A stretch of 64,000 nucleotides of DNA from Achromobacter sp. HZ34 (GCF_002209485.1 NZ_NJIX01000006.1:310001-374000); one strand, 5' to 3'. Positions 30,489 to 40,253 are shown, numbered from the stretch's first letter. Notes: generated by a model not told the origin, from the sequence alone. A program made the numbers and translations.

Positions 30489-31610
30489 ATGGCGGGAAGT
30501 GAAAGCGACAACAGTACGCCGGCCGGCGCGGAACAGGTTGATGGCGGGAAGGATCTGGTAGACGAAACGGGCCAGCCCATCCAGCCCGCGCGCCCGCGCA
30601 GCAAGCGCCTGAGAACGATCATAGGTGTGGCGGTGCTGCTGGTCTGCGTGGTGGCAGGCACGGCCTGGTGGCTGCGCGGCGCCCATTACGAGAGCACCGA
30701 CGACGCCTTCATCGACAGCGATCAAAGCCAGATCGCGTCGCAGGTGAACGGCCGCGTGGTCGCCCTGCTGGTCACCGATAACCAGCACGTCGAAAAAGAC
30801 CAGCCGCTGCTCAGGCTGGACCCGCGCGACTACGAAGTGAAGCTTGAACAGGCGCAAGCGCAGCAGGCGAACTCCGAGGCTCAGGTTGCGCAAGCACAGG
30901 CCGACCTGCAGTACCAGATTGCCAATCTGGGCCAGCAGACGGCGCAGGTCCAGGTCGCGCAGGCAGACCTGACGCAGGCGCGCCAGGATCTGGCACGGTT
31001 TACGGGCACCGACCCGGCCGCCATTACGCGCCAGCAACTGGAGCAGAGCCAGGCGACCACCAAAAGCGCGATCGCCCGGCTGGACAGCGCCAGGCAGGCC
31101 GTGCGGGCGGCTGAGGCCCAGGTGGCGTCGCAACGCACGAAAATCGATGCGGCGCAGGCATTGGTACGGCAGAACAAGGCTGACGTCGACAACGCGAAGC
31201 TGCAACTGAGCTACACCGAAGTGCTGGCGCCGCGAGCAGGCAAGGTCACCCGCCGCACCGTGAATCTGGGCAACTACGTTACGCCAGGCCAGGCCTTGGT
31301 GGCGGTCGTCCCGGACGAAATGTGGGTCACGGCCAATTTCAAGGAAACGCAGCTGACCCATATGAAAGTGGGGCAGGCGGTCGAGGTCAGCGTTGATGCC
31401 TACCCGGACGAAAAGCTGCACGCACACATAGAAAGCCTGCAGCGCGGGACCGGCTCGGTCTTCAGCAGCTTGCCGGCTGAAAACGCCACGGGTAACTATG
31501 TCAAGGTCGTGCAGCGCGTTCCCGTGAAGATCGTCTTCGACGGCGACGACTGGCGCCATGTGCCGCTGGCACCCGGCCTTTCCGTCACCCCGCGTGTCAC
31601 GGTGCAATAA
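30489..31610 (+). CDS. HlyD/EmrA-type membrane-fusion protein of a tripartite efflux pump
   Basis: A 373-residue periplasmic adaptor with one N-terminal membrane helix (about 42-61). The lipoyl-like half-motif STDDAFIDSDQSQIASQVNGRV (split by a long coiled coil, about 115-235, rich in Gln and Ala) and the closing TEVLAPRAGKVTRRTVNLGNYV half-motif are typical of EmrA. It connects the EmrB-like transporter to the outer-membrane factor encoded next. ATG 30489 has GGAG 7 bases upstream; a TTG at 30477 is in frame but not needed. Confidence 0.93.
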   Translation: MAGSESDNSTPAGAEQVDGGKDLVDETGQPIQPARPRSKRLRTIIGVAVLLVCVVAGTAWWLRGAHYESTDDAFIDSDQSQIASQVNGRVVALLVTDNQHVEKDQPLLRLDPRDYEVKLEQAQAQQANSEAQVAQAQADLQYQIANLGQQTAQVQVAQADLTQARQDLARFTGTDPAAITRQQLEQSQATTKSAIARLDSARQAVRAAEAQVASQRTKIDAAQALVRQNKADVDNAKLQLSYTEVLAPRAGKVTRRTVNLGNYVTPGQALVAVVPDEMWVTANFKETQLTHMKVGQAVEVSVDAYPDEKLHAHIESLQRGTGSVFSSLPAENATGNYVKVVQRVPVKIVFDGDDWRHVPLAPGLSVTPRVTVQ

Positions 31611-31612
31611 GC

Positions 31613-33142
31613 ATGGCAGATCCCTACGCAGCGTTACCCAGATCGGCGGCGGGCCCCTACAACCCCTGGTTGATCGCGGTCATCGTATCGATCGCGACGT
31701 TCATGGAGGTGCTCGACACCACCATCGCGAACGTGGCGCTGCGCCATATCGCCGGCGGCCTGGGCGCGAGCCTGGACCAGAGCACCTATATCACCACCAG
31801 CTATCTCGTCGCCAATGCGATCGTCCTGCCGATCAGCGGATGGCTGGCGAACGTGATCGGCCGCAAACGCTTCTACATGATTTGCGTCATCCTGTTCACG
31901 GTCAGTTCCGTAGCGTGCGGGTTCGCCACATCGCTGGAGATGATGATCTTCTTCCGCGTGTTGCAGGGCTTCGGCGGCGGCGGCCTGGCACCGGTCGAAC
32001 AGAGCATCTTCGCCGATACCTTCCCGCCGGAAAAGCGCGCGATGGCGTTCGCGCTATACGGATTCACTGTCGTAGCGGCGCCGGCCATCGGGCCGATGCT
32101 GGGCGGCTGGATTACAGACAACTATTCGTGGCACTGGGTGTTCCTGATCAATCTGCCCGTGGGCGTGCTCTCGCTGGTGCTGACAGGAATGTTCGTCAGT
32201 GACAGCAAGCTGGTGAAAGAGGAAAGGCGTGCCCTGCTCGCTAAGGGGTTGCGCATCGACTACCTGGGTTTCGCCCTGGTGGCGGCCGGATTCGGCAGCC
32301 TGCAGATCGTGTTCGACAAGTTCGAGCGCGAGGATGGCTTTTCGTCGAATTTCATCTGCGCATTCACGGCAATCGCGGTCATTGCCTTGGTGGCGCTGGT
32401 CATACGGGAATTGACCACGCCTCACCCGATCGTGAACCTGCGCCTGTTCAAGTCACGCGCCTTTGCCGTCAGTTGCAGCGTGATGTTTGCCTTCGGCTTC
32501 ATCATCAACAGTTCAACCCAGATCCTGCCGCAGTTCACACAGGAATTGCTGCACTATGACGCCACCAACGCCGGACTGACGCTGGGGCTGGGTGGTGCCA
32601 TCCTGTTGTTGATCATGCCGATAGCGGGTGCCGTGACCGGACGTGTATTCCAGCCCAAGTGGCTGGTCATGATGTCGCTTGCCGGCACGGGCGTGGCGTT
32701 GCTTCACGCGTCGGGCCTCAGTCTGAATGTGGGGTTCTCGGACGTATCGATGGCCCGGCTCTACCAGGTCATCTGGCTGCCGTTCCTGTTCATCCCGCTG
32801 TCGACCGTGCAGTTCATCGGCATCCCGCCGAAAGAGAACAACAATGCGTCGGCGCTCATCAACATGATGCGCAACGTCGGTGGAAGTTTCGGGGTATCGC
32901 TGGTGACCACGCAACTGGCGTGGCGGGCGCAGTTTCATCATGCGCGCCTGGCCGAGCACGTTACGCCCTACAACGGTTTCTCCGGCTCGCTCGGGTCGAT
33001 CGCCACACAGGTACAACAGCAGGCTTCGGTGATGAGCTATCTGGACGTGTTCGTCGTCCTGGGCATCATCGCGTTGCTGCTGTGTCCACTTTGTTTGTTG
33101 TTGCCTAAGCTGCCGAAGGGGGCACAGGTAAATGCGCACTAA
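31613..33142 (+). CDS. EmrB/QacA-family (DHA2) MFS drug exporter
   Basis: A 509-residue major-facilitator transporter of the 14-helix DHA2 family. Motifs include TFMEVLDTTIANVALRHIAG (motif D1), GWLANVIGRKRFYM (motif A) and LQGFGGGGLAPVEQSIF. It exports hydrophobic compounds by proton exchange. Two bases separate it from the emrA-like gene, and the next gene starts 11 bases before its stop, so the three pump parts are one operon. Confidence 0.94.
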   Translation: MADPYAALPRSAAGPYNPWLIAVIVSIATFMEVLDTTIANVALRHIAGGLGASLDQSTYITTSYLVANAIVLPISGWLANVIGRKRFYMICVILFTVSSVACGFATSLEMMIFFRVLQGFGGGGLAPVEQSIFADTFPPEKRAMAFALYGFTVVAAPAIGPMLGGWITDNYSWHWVFLINLPVGVLSLVLTGMFVSDSKLVKEERRALLAKGLRIDYLGFALVAAGFGSLQIVFDKFEREDGFSSNFICAFTAIAVIALVALVIRELTTPHPIVNLRLFKSRAFAVSCSVMFAFGFIINSSTQILPQFTQELLHYDATNAGLTLGLGGAILLLIMPIAGAVTGRVFQPKWLVMMSLAGTGVALLHASGLSLNVGFSDVSMARLYQVIWLPFLFIPLSTVQFIGIPPKENNNASALINMMRNVGGSFGVSLVTTQLAWRAQFHHARLAEHVTPYNGFSGSLGSIATQVQQQASVMSYLDVFVVLGIIALLLCPLCLLLPKLPKGAQVNAH

Positions 33143-34667
33143 TCTTCTGTGGGTTCCACTCGTCGCCTTTCTGGCGTCCTGCACGATGGGACCCGATTTC
33201 CAGCATCCCGAGTTGCAGACGCCGTCACAATGGTCACGGTCCCCGGCCGCGGCTGCCGATGCCGCGCACGCGGTGGCGGTCCCCGAGCCTGTCGATACAC
33301 GGTGGTGGAACAGCTTCGGCGATCCCTTGCTGACCGAGCTGGTCACGCGTGCCATGGACAGCAATCTCGATATCAAGATCGCCATGGCGCGACTGGCCGA
33401 GTCGCGGGCGCAGTTGGGGCAGACCAGGGCGGACGCCTTTCCCACCTTGAACGGCAACGCTTCCTACACGCGCCAGTTGGAAAGCGCGGACGGCGTCATC
33501 GGCCTGCTTGGCGGCAGCGGCTCGTCGTCGGCCACGGATACCAACGGGCTGGGTGGCAGGCAGGGCGGTGTGCCCCAGTCCTCCGGGACGGCCTTGCCGG
33601 CATTCAATCTGTACCAATATGGCTTCGACACCTCGTGGGAACTCGACCTGTGGGGCAGGGTAAGGCGCACGACGGAAAATGCCCAGGCCACGGTGGAGGC
33701 GCAGAACGAAGCGCGGCACGATGCCATCGTATCCACCGCCGCCGAAGTCGCCCGCGACTATCTGAACCTGCGCGGTACGCAGGCGAGGCTGCGCATCACC
33801 CGGGAGAACCTGGCGTTCGCGCAGCGCACCGTTGAACTGACGACCGAGCGCGCAAAGCACGGATTGTCTACGGACCTCGACGTTGCCAATGCGCAAAGCC
33901 AGGCTGAGTCGAATGCCGCCGAGATTCCGCAGGGTGAACAGCAGGAAGCACAGCTGATCAATGCCATAGGCATTCTGCTGGGAGAGTATCCACAGGCGCT
34001 CGCCGCGCAACTGAAGGAAGCGCCCGTGGTGCCCGCGGTGCCACCGCGCGTGCCGGTAGGCCTGCCGTCGGAGCTGGCGCGCCGCCGGCCGGACATACGC
34101 CAGGCAGAGGCGCAATTGCACGCGGCGACCGCGAGCATCGGTGCGGCCAAGGCGGATTTTTTCCCGAAGATCACGCTATCCGGCAGTGCCGCCATGCAGG
34201 CCACGCAGTTCTCGAACCTGGGCAGCTGGGACGCGCGCAGCTATAGCTTCGGCCCCAGCCTTTCCATTCCCATTTTCGAGGGTGGCCGCCTGCGTGCGAC
34301 CTTGGCCTTACGGGAAGCGCAGCAGCAAGAGGCGGCGATCACATATCGCAAGACGGTGTTGACCGCGTTCCGGGAAGTCGACGATGCCATGACGGGCTTC
34401 GCTGCCGAACAGCGGCGCCGCGATCGCCTGGAAGCCAGCGTGCAGGCGTCGAAACGGGCGTTGGATCTGGCGAACAAGCGTTATATCCGCGGCTTCTCGA
34501 ATTACCTCGATGTGCTGACCGCGCAGAAGACCTTGCTGACCAACGAGCAGCAATGGGTCGACAGCACGGCCACGATTTCGACCAATCTGGTGTCCTTGTA
34601 CAAGGCCTTGGGTGGCGGGTGGGATGTTCTGCCCGAGGAATCGCCGGAGAAAAAGTCAGCGCTCTAG
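33132..34667 (+). CDS. NodT-family outer-membrane factor lipoprotein
   Basis: A 511-residue TolC-like outer-membrane channel. A lipoprotein signal ends at Cys17 (lipobox LASC, 14-17), followed by MGPDFQHPE, typical of NodT/OprM proteins. The two OEP domains show WELDLWGRVRR, VARDYLNLRGTQARL and, in the second repeat, RPDIRQAEAQLHAATASIGAAKADFFPKI. It completes the tripartite pump with the EmrA- and EmrB-like proteins, and its start overlaps the emrB-like stop by 11 bases. Confidence 0.94.
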   Translation: MRTNLLWVPLVAFLASCTMGPDFQHPELQTPSQWSRSPAAAADAAHAVAVPEPVDTRWWNSFGDPLLTELVTRAMDSNLDIKIAMARLAESRAQLGQTRADAFPTLNGNASYTRQLESADGVIGLLGGSGSSSATDTNGLGGRQGGVPQSSGTALPAFNLYQYGFDTSWELDLWGRVRRTTENAQATVEAQNEARHDAIVSTAAEVARDYLNLRGTQARLRITRENLAFAQRTVELTTERAKHGLSTDLDVANAQSQAESNAAEIPQGEQQEAQLINAIGILLGEYPQALAAQLKEAPVVPAVPPRVPVGLPSELARRRPDIRQAEAQLHAATASIGAAKADFFPKITLSGSAAMQATQFSNLGSWDARSYSFGPSLSIPIFEGGRLRATLALREAQQQEAAITYRKTVLTAFREVDDAMTGFAAEQRRRDRLEASVQASKRALDLANKRYIRGFSNYLDVLTAQKTLLTNEQQWVDSTATISTNLVSLYKALGGGWDVLPEESPEKKSAL

Positions 34668-34723
34668 AACCTGGTTGTAGAGCGCCGTGTTTGATGTCTC
34701 AGGCCGACGGTGGTCCGCCGCAT

Positions 34724-36229
34724 TCAGTGCGAACGGCCCAGTCCGACCCGGGGGAAGTAGTCCTGCAATTCGCCCACGTCCTCGGCGCCGACGATCGCTC
34801 CGATGTAGCCATCGGGACGCACCAGTACCCAGTCGCCTTCCTGAGGCGCGTAGGCGGCGCGGAAGTGACCGGCGTCATCGCGCAATTCGCCCTTGGCGCC
34901 GATGCGATGAATGCGCAGTCCCGCCCGCGGCTCGACGTCCGCGCGCTGCGTTTCGTAGCCCAGCAACGTCCAGTGCGGTCCCTGGAGAAGGTCGAACAGG
35001 CGCCGCGGCTGGCCGGCGGCGCCGATCATGGGGGCGTCAGGGGCGCGGTCGCCGGCGCGCACACCGGCAGCGCGCGCGGGGCGCTCCACCGCCAGGGGGC
35101 TTGCGGGATAAGCTATGTCGAGCTGCTGCACATCGCGCCGGCGCCGCATCATCTGCCCGGCTTTCGCTTCGTCGAGCAGTCGCGTGGCCAGTCCCAGCAT
35201 CTGTGCGGCGACCGGGCGGCGTTCCGCCTCGAAGGTGTCCAGCAGCGCGCGGTCAGCACCGCCTGCCACCGCGGCCAGTTTCCAGCCCAGGTTGTACGCA
35301 TCCTGCACGCTGGTGTTCAGGCCCTGGCCGCCAGTAGGCGGGTGGATGTGCGCCGCGTCGCCGACCAGCAGCACGCGGCCGGCGCGGTAGCGGTCGGCCA
35401 GGCGCGCGTTCATCTCGTAGGCCGAGGCCCAGTGCACAGCGTGGACCTGGATTTGCGGGCGGCCCGTGCGCGCCAGGAGGAGTGCCGACAGCCCTTCCGC
35501 CGAGAGATCCACATCGACACCATGGGGAATGGGCGCCTGCACCTGGAACAGGTCGGTGCCCGCGAGGGGGCAGATCATCACTTGCTGCGCCATGTCGCCG
35601 TCCTGGAACCGATGCCACGCGTCGCGATCCAGGCCGGTCAGCACTACGTCGGCCACGATGGCCCGCACGCCCAGCGTCTTGCCGGGGAAGTCTATTCCCA
35701 GCGACTTGCGCACGAAACTACGGCCGCCGTCCGCGCCCACCAGATAACGCACGCGCAGCATCTCATCGCCTTGCGAGCCGCGCAGGCTTGCGGTGACGCC
35801 CGCTTCGTCCTGCTCCAAGCCGACCAGTTCGCAAGCGAAGTCCACCTGGCCGCCCAGTTCGACCAGCCGGTCGCGCAGCACGCCTTCAGTAAGGAACTGC
35901 GGCAGCATCAGCGGTTGCTGGAAAGGCTCCGCGGGCGTGGCGGGCGAAGTCTCCATCAAGGGCGACTCGACGAAGCTGCCGTCGGCCGCGTGGATCCGTT
36001 GCGGCGGGTAGGGGCCGCCGATGGCCACCAGGCGATCCAGTACGCCCAGGTCCTCGAACACCTCCAGCGTGCGCGGCTGAATGCCCTTGCCGCGCGAACC
36101 CTGGAAGGGGCTTGCCAGTTTCTCGATCACGCGGGCGCGGACGCCGCGCCGCGCCAGGTCGATCGCCAGGGTGAGACCGGCCGCGCCGGCACCGCAAATC
36201 AGCACATCGGGGGAAGGGGTCGAGGCCAT
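34724..36229 (-). CDS. FAD-dependent aromatic hydroxylase (PheA/TfdB-like monooxygenase)
   Basis: A 501-residue class A flavin monooxygenase. The FAD motif GAGAAG is at 13-18, the second site YLVGADGGRSFVRKSLGIDFPG near 165, and the third, RVLLVGDAAHIHPPTGGQGLN, near 280. A thioredoxin-like C-terminal domain (about 385-501) is present, as in phenol hydroxylase relatives. It likely hydroxylates a phenolic or polyketide-like ring with NAD(P)H and O2. GGAG precedes two adjacent ATGs (36232, 36229); the second has better spacing. It is divergent from a MarR regulator that probably controls it. Confidence 0.9.
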   Translation of the reverse strand: MASTPSPDVLICGAGAAGLTLAIDLARRGVRARVIEKLASPFQGSRGKGIQPRTLEVFEDLGVLDRLVAIGGPYPPQRIHAADGSFVESPLMETSPATPAEPFQQPLMLPQFLTEGVLRDRLVELGGQVDFACELVGLEQDEAGVTASLRGSQGDEMLRVRYLVGADGGRSFVRKSLGIDFPGKTLGVRAIVADVVLTGLDRDAWHRFQDGDMAQQVMICPLAGTDLFQVQAPIPHGVDVDLSAEGLSALLLARTGRPQIQVHAVHWASAYEMNARLADRYRAGRVLLVGDAAHIHPPTGGQGLNTSVQDAYNLGWKLAAVAGGADRALLDTFEAERRPVAAQMLGLATRLLDEAKAGQMMRRRRDVQQLDIAYPASPLAVERPARAAGVRAGDRAPDAPMIGAAGQPRRLFDLLQGPHWTLLGYETQRADVEPRAGLRIHRIGAKGELRDDAGHFRAAYAPQEGDWVLVRPDGYIGAIVGAEDVGELQDYFPRVGLGRSH

Positions 36230-36250
36230 CATCGCTCCAATAGGTGTACT

Positions 36251-36271
36251 ATGCACATAAATTGAGAGCAT
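36251..36271. promoter_or_regulatory. 21-bp palindrome, candidate MarR operator
   Basis: The outer arms ATGC and GCAT and the inner AA/TT arms are arranged symmetrically around 36261 (ATGCaC..AA-T-TT..GaGCAT). It lies in the 45-base gap between the hydroxylase gene and the MarR gene, ending 4 bases before the MarR ATG, so binding could block both directions. Confidence 0.55.
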
Positions 36272-36274
36272 GCT

Positions 36275-36766
36275 ATGACAAAACCGAAAAGAGTGCAAGA
36301 TACACATATCTCGCGGCAGGACCTGAGATCGCTGCATGACGCGATGGTGCGAATTGCCGTCGTGATGAATCGCCCGCAGAACGACGAGGCGATGGTGCGT
36401 GCCGCTGGGATCACGCTGGATCGCGCGCTTTTCCCGCTGCTGGTGGGCATCGAGCGCAAGGGTCCGATCGGCGTGGGCGAACTCGCCGACGGTGTCGGCC
36501 GCGACTACTCGACGGTCAGCCGCCAGGTGAGCAAGCTGGAGAGCCTGGGCTTGACCCAGAGCGAACCGAGCCCGACGGACCGGCGCGTCCGGCAGATGAC
36601 AGTGACGGCGCAGGGCAAGGCGATGACCACCGCCATCGACGCTGCACGCGAACGCATCGGCCGGGCGATCTTCGAGGAGTGGGAAGAGGCCGATGTGAGG
36701 CTGCTGGTGAAACTGATGGGCAGATTTTCGGAAGGACTTGAAAACGCCACCCGGGCCAGCGTCTGA
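36275..36766 (+). CDS. MarR-family transcriptional regulator
   Basis: A 163-residue MarR protein. The winged helix is in GVGELADGVGRDYSTVSRQVSKLESLGL followed by the wing SEPSPTDRRVRQMTVTAQGKAM, both diagnostic. MarR dimers normally repress a divergent gene and release DNA on binding a phenolic compound, which suits the flavin hydroxylase next door. It converges with a LysR gene 8 bases away. Confidence 0.93.
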   Translation: MTKPKRVQDTHISRQDLRSLHDAMVRIAVVMNRPQNDEAMVRAAGITLDRALFPLLVGIERKGPIGVGELADGVGRDYSTVSRQVSKLESLGLTQSEPSPTDRRVRQMTVTAQGKAMTTAIDAARERIGRAIFEEWEEADVRLLVKLMGRFSEGLENATRASV

Positions 36767-36774
36767 GATAGCGG

Positions 36775-37692
36775 CTATGGCGCCTTGCTGGGCCACGCCA
36801 GATGTTGGAATTCCTCCGTCATCCAGTCGACGAACGCGCGCACTTTTGCTGGCGTGTACTGTGCCGAAGCGCGAATGACGTGCATCGTTTCATCGCCTAC
36901 CACTTGCCAGGCCGGCAGTACCTCGACGAGGCGTTTTTCACGCAACTCGTTGGCGACGATCCAATCCGCGCAATAGGCCACGCCTGTGCCTTGCAAGGCC
37001 GCGTGCATCAGGGCATCGATGTCGTCGGTGGCTAGCCGTGATCGCGTGCGCACGGCATGCTGCTTGCCGTCGCGCGACAGGTGCCAGACCGGATGCGATG
37101 CCATGGGTGAGAAGCCTATGCATGCGTGCTGCGCCAGATCGCGCGGATGACGGATGGGCGGATGCGCTTTCAGATACGCCGGCGACGCGCACAACAGACG
37201 GCGCATCGTCAACACCTGTCGCGCGACGAGCCGGCTGTCCTCCAGGCGTCCGATGCGCACGCCTGCATCGAAGCGCTCCGCGATCAGGTCGACGAAGCGA
37301 TCGGTAAAGACGGTTTCTAAGTCCAGGGACGGGTAGCGCGCGAGAAATTCGGGCAAGCGCGGTGCGATCCAGCGGCGCCCGAAACCGGTCGGCAGCGTCA
37401 AGCGCAAGAGCCCGATGGGCGATGCACTCAGCGAGCGTGCTTCTTCTTCGCCGTTGTGGATAAGTTGCATGGCCTCCTGCACGCGCTCGCGCAGGCGCTG
37501 GCCGGCGTCCGTAGGCGAAAGCCGGCGTGTCGAACGTTCGACCAGGCGGGTGCCGAGGCGTGTTTCCAGCGCTTTCAAGCGTCGCGAAATGACTGAACTG
37601 TCGCGCCCGAGTTGCCGGCCCGCGGCGGCGAAACTGCCCGTTTCCAGCACGGCCACCAGCGCGGCCATTTCGTCGGCTTCCATACTGTTCAT
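36775..37692 (-). CDS. LysR-family transcriptional regulator
   Basis: A 305-residue LysR protein of the CrgA/AaeR-like group, with MAALVAVLETGSFAAAGRQLGRDSSVISRRLKALE forming the DNA-binding domain and an effector domain ending WMTEEFQHL. It is divergent from the quinone oxidoreductase gene across 97 bases, where a CCCTGAG-N19-CTCAGGG repeat may be its site. Members often sense quinones or electrophiles and activate a detoxifying oxidoreductase; that role is inferred. Confidence 0.93.
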   Translation of the reverse strand: MNSMEADEMAALVAVLETGSFAAAGRQLGRDSSVISRRLKALETRLGTRLVERSTRRLSPTDAGQRLRERVQEAMQLIHNGEEEARSLSASPIGLLRLTLPTGFGRRWIAPRLPEFLARYPSLDLETVFTDRFVDLIAERFDAGVRIGRLEDSRLVARQVLTMRRLLCASPAYLKAHPPIRHPRDLAQHACIGFSPMASHPVWHLSRDGKQHAVRTRSRLATDDIDALMHAALQGTGVAYCADWIVANELREKRLVEVLPAWQVVGDETMHVIRASAQYTPAKVRAFVDWMTEEFQHLAWPSKAP

Positions 37693-37719
37693 TCGTGCAC
37701 TCCATGCAGGAATGTCCTG

Positions 37720-37752
37720 CCCTGAGGAGAGATTATAGGTAGTTGCTCAGGG
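37720..37752. promoter_or_regulatory. Inverted repeat CCCTGAG-N19-CTCAGGG, candidate LysR site
   Basis: Perfect 7-bp arms are separated by 19 bases that include GATTATAGG, which could supply a -10 region. It lies centrally between the divergent LysR and quinone oxidoreductase genes. Confidence 0.45.
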
Positions 37753-37789
37753 ATAGCATGGCGTGTCGATAACGAAAAGGGAGCGATAA

Positions 37790-38797
37790 ATGATGCAAGC
37801 GTTCCAGCTGATCCCTGGTGACACCTGGGTGCTTCTCCTGGGAGAAGCAGCCGTGCCACGTCCGGCGGCGGATGAAGTACTGATTCGGTTGCATGCAGCC
37901 GGCTTGAACTACCTGGACTTGATGGTGGCGCGTGGCCGACTGGGCGATACGGCGCCACCGTTCGTCCCCGGTACGGATGGCGCAGGCGAGATCGTCGAAA
38001 TTGGAGAGTGCGTCCGTGGATGGTCCTTAGGTGACCGTGTGATTGCGGGGGCATTCGTTGACTGGGCGAACGGCTTGCTTACGGAGAACACTGGGCAACG
38101 CATCCGCGGCGTCACCATGCCGGGGTCCCTTGCCGAATATGCGTTGGTTCCCGCCAGCGCGCTGGTGCGCATTCCCGACGGCATGCCGTACGTGCAGGCT
38201 GCCACGCTGCCCATTGCCGCCACCACCGCGTGGAACGCGATCGTGAAAGGCCGTATCGGACCCGCGTCGACCGTGGCGCTCCTGGGCACGGGCGGTGTAA
38301 GCCTGTTCGCATTGCAGTTCGCCAAGGCCGCGGGCGCGCGAGTGATCCTGTCGTCGTCCTCGGATGAGAAGCTCGAACGTGCGCGCCAGCTTGGTGCCGA
38401 TGTATTGATCAATTACCGCAGCCGGCCCGCGTGGGACGAAGCCCTGCTCGAAGCCACGGATGGCAAAGGTGCCGACCTGGTGGTCGAAACGGTGGGCGGC
38501 GGGACGTTCGCCAAGTCCATCAGCGCGGCGAAGATAGGCGGAACGGTGTATGTGGTGGGTTTCATCGGCGGTATGGAAGTGACGATGCCCGTGTTGCCCG
38601 TGATGGTGAAGACGCTGAATATCCTGGGCAGCCAGACGGGTTCGACCAGCGACCTGGCGGGCGCCGTGCAAGCCATCGAGCAGGCGCGCATCGAACCGGT
38701 GATCGATCGGGTTTTTCCCTTTGAGGCGGCTGCCGATGCCTATGCGTACCTGGCGTCGGGCGCGCATTTTGGCAAGGTGGTGATCGAAATCAAATGA
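37790..38797 (+). CDS. NADPH:quinone oxidoreductase-like, zinc-free MDR family
   Basis: A 335-residue medium-chain reductase. The catalytic domain starts ADEVLIRLHAAGLNYLDLMVARG, where the zinc-binding cysteines of alcohol dehydrogenases are absent, as in QOR. The nucleotide site is VALLGTGGVSLFALQFAKAAGARVILSSSSDEK. GTDGAGEIVEIG and the C-terminal GAHFGKVVIEI are typical. It reduces quinones or enones with NADPH in the cytosol. It is controlled probably by the divergent LysR regulator. The GxGGVS (rather than GAAGGVG) form places it nearer to the zinc-type YogA/alcohol-dehydrogenase-like branch. Confidence 0.88.
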   Translation: MMQAFQLIPGDTWVLLLGEAAVPRPAADEVLIRLHAAGLNYLDLMVARGRLGDTAPPFVPGTDGAGEIVEIGECVRGWSLGDRVIAGAFVDWANGLLTENTGQRIRGVTMPGSLAEYALVPASALVRIPDGMPYVQAATLPIAATTAWNAIVKGRIGPASTVALLGTGGVSLFALQFAKAAGARVILSSSSDEKLERARQLGADVLINYRSRPAWDEALLEATDGKGADLVVETVGGGTFAKSISAAKIGGTVYVVGFIGGMEVTMPVLPVMVKTLNILGSQTGSTSDLAGAVQAIEQARIEPVIDRVFPFEAAADAYAYLASGAHFGKVVIEIK

Positions 38798-38867
38798 GGC
38801 AGTAGCAGAATCGGCCCACCGATACGGCGTGCTAATCTGGAACGCTTGTTTTTCCCGGATTTGTGGC

Positions 38868-40253
38868 ATGTCTTCGCTTGACATTGAACTGCTGGTCACC
38901 GCCCTGGTGAGCGTGCTGGCGTTGGTGGCGCTGATTATTTCTCGCCTTCGTTTACATCCGCTGCTGGCGCTGCTGGTGGTTTGCGTCGGTGTGGGCTTTG
39001 CCACCGGCATGGCGCCGGAAACCATCGTCAAGCACATCATCGATGGCGCCGGCAAGACGCTGGGCGCGGTGGGCCTGGTGATCGCGCTGGGCGCAATGTT
39101 GGGGAAAATCCTGGCTGACGCCGGCACTACCGAGCGCGTGGCGAAAGCCATCCTCAGTCACACGCCGGAGCGGCTGATTCCCTGGGCCATGACGCTGGTG
39201 GCCTTCATCATCGGCATCCCCATGTTCTTCGAAGTCGGACTGGTGGTGATGCTGCCGCTGATCTTCAGCGTGGCGCGCAAGCTGGAAGAACAGGCCCGGT
39301 TCAAGGGTTCGGCTTATGTCTACGTAGGGGTCCCGGTGATTTCGGCGCTAGCCGCGATGCACGGCATGGTGCCGCCGCACCCGGGTCCGCTCACCGCCAT
39401 CGCGTCACTGAAAGCGAGCGTGGGCCCGACGATGCTTTACGGGTTCGTCGCCGCCATCCCGGCCATGATCCTGGGCGGTCCCCTGTACGGCAAGTTCATC
39501 GCGCCGCGTATGACGACTCGCCCCGAGCAATCGCTGGTCGATCACTTCACCGCCGGCACGGCGGCCGATGACCAGACGCTGCCCAGCGCGGGACTGGGCA
39601 TACTGGCGGCACTCCTGCCCGCGCTGCTGATGCTGGTCCACGCCCTGGCGGAGGTCTTGTTGCCCAAGGGTTCGGCGGTACTGGGTGTAGCGGCGTTCCT
39701 GGGCAATCCGGTCATCGCGATGCTGCTGGGGGTACTGTTCGCGTCCGTGGCGCTGGTGCTGGTCCGTGGTGGCGATGCTGAAAAGCTGCGCGATTCGTTG
39801 GCGGGCAGCCTCAAGCCGATCACGGGCATCGTCATGATCATCGCAGGCGGGGGCGCATTCCAGCAGATCCTCACCAGCGCGAAAGTCGGGGATGCCATCG
39901 TGCACCTGACGCAGCAGTTCAATTTCCCGCCGCTGGTGCTGGGTTGGCTGATCGCCATGCTGCTGTCGGTCTCCACCGGTTCGGCCACCGTTGGCATCGT
40001 CGGCGCGGCCGGACTGCTGGCGCCCTTGGCCGGCGCTGATCCGAACCTGAACCTGTCCCTGCTGGCGCTGTCGGTCGGCTGCGGTTCGCTGTTCTTCAAC
40101 TATGCGAACCATGCGGGCTTCTGGATGGTCAAGGAATCGTTCGGCATGACCATGGGCGAAGCGACCCGCACGATTACGGTCGTACAGTCCATCGTGTCCT
40201 TCGTTGGACTGCTGATGGTATTGCTGTTCGACATGCTGCCTCATTTGGGTTGA
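38868..40253 (+). CDS. GntP-family gluconate/sugar-acid:H+ symporter
   Basis: A 461-residue polytopic transporter of the GntP family, which imports gluconate, related aldonates, glycerate or lactonised acids with protons. Diagnostic stretches are GAGKTLGAVGLVIALGAMLGKILADAG, IIGIPMFFEVGLVVMLPLIF, VPPHPGPLTAIASL and the late NYANHAGFWMVKESFGMTMGEATRTITV. About 12-14 helices are expected. The start is the ATG at 38868 before SSLDIELL; upstream sequence looks non-coding. No sugar-acid catabolic gene lies beside it, so the substrate stays open. Confidence 0.93.
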   Translation: MSSLDIELLVTALVSVLALVALIISRLRLHPLLALLVVCVGVGFATGMAPETIVKHIIDGAGKTLGAVGLVIALGAMLGKILADAGTTERVAKAILSHTPERLIPWAMTLVAFIIGIPMFFEVGLVVMLPLIFSVARKLEEQARFKGSAYVYVGVPVISALAAMHGMVPPHPGPLTAIASLKASVGPTMLYGFVAAIPAMILGGPLYGKFIAPRMTTRPEQSLVDHFTAGTAADDQTLPSAGLGILAALLPALLMLVHALAEVLLPKGSAVLGVAAFLGNPVIAMLLGVLFASVALVLVRGGDAEKLRDSLAGSLKPITGIVMIIAGGGAFQQILTSAKVGDAIVHLTQQFNFPPLVLGWLIAMLLSVSTGSATVGIVGAAGLLAPLAGADPNLNLSLLALSVGCGSLFFNYANHAGFWMVKESFGMTMGEATRTITVVQSIVSFVGLLMVLLFDMLPHLG

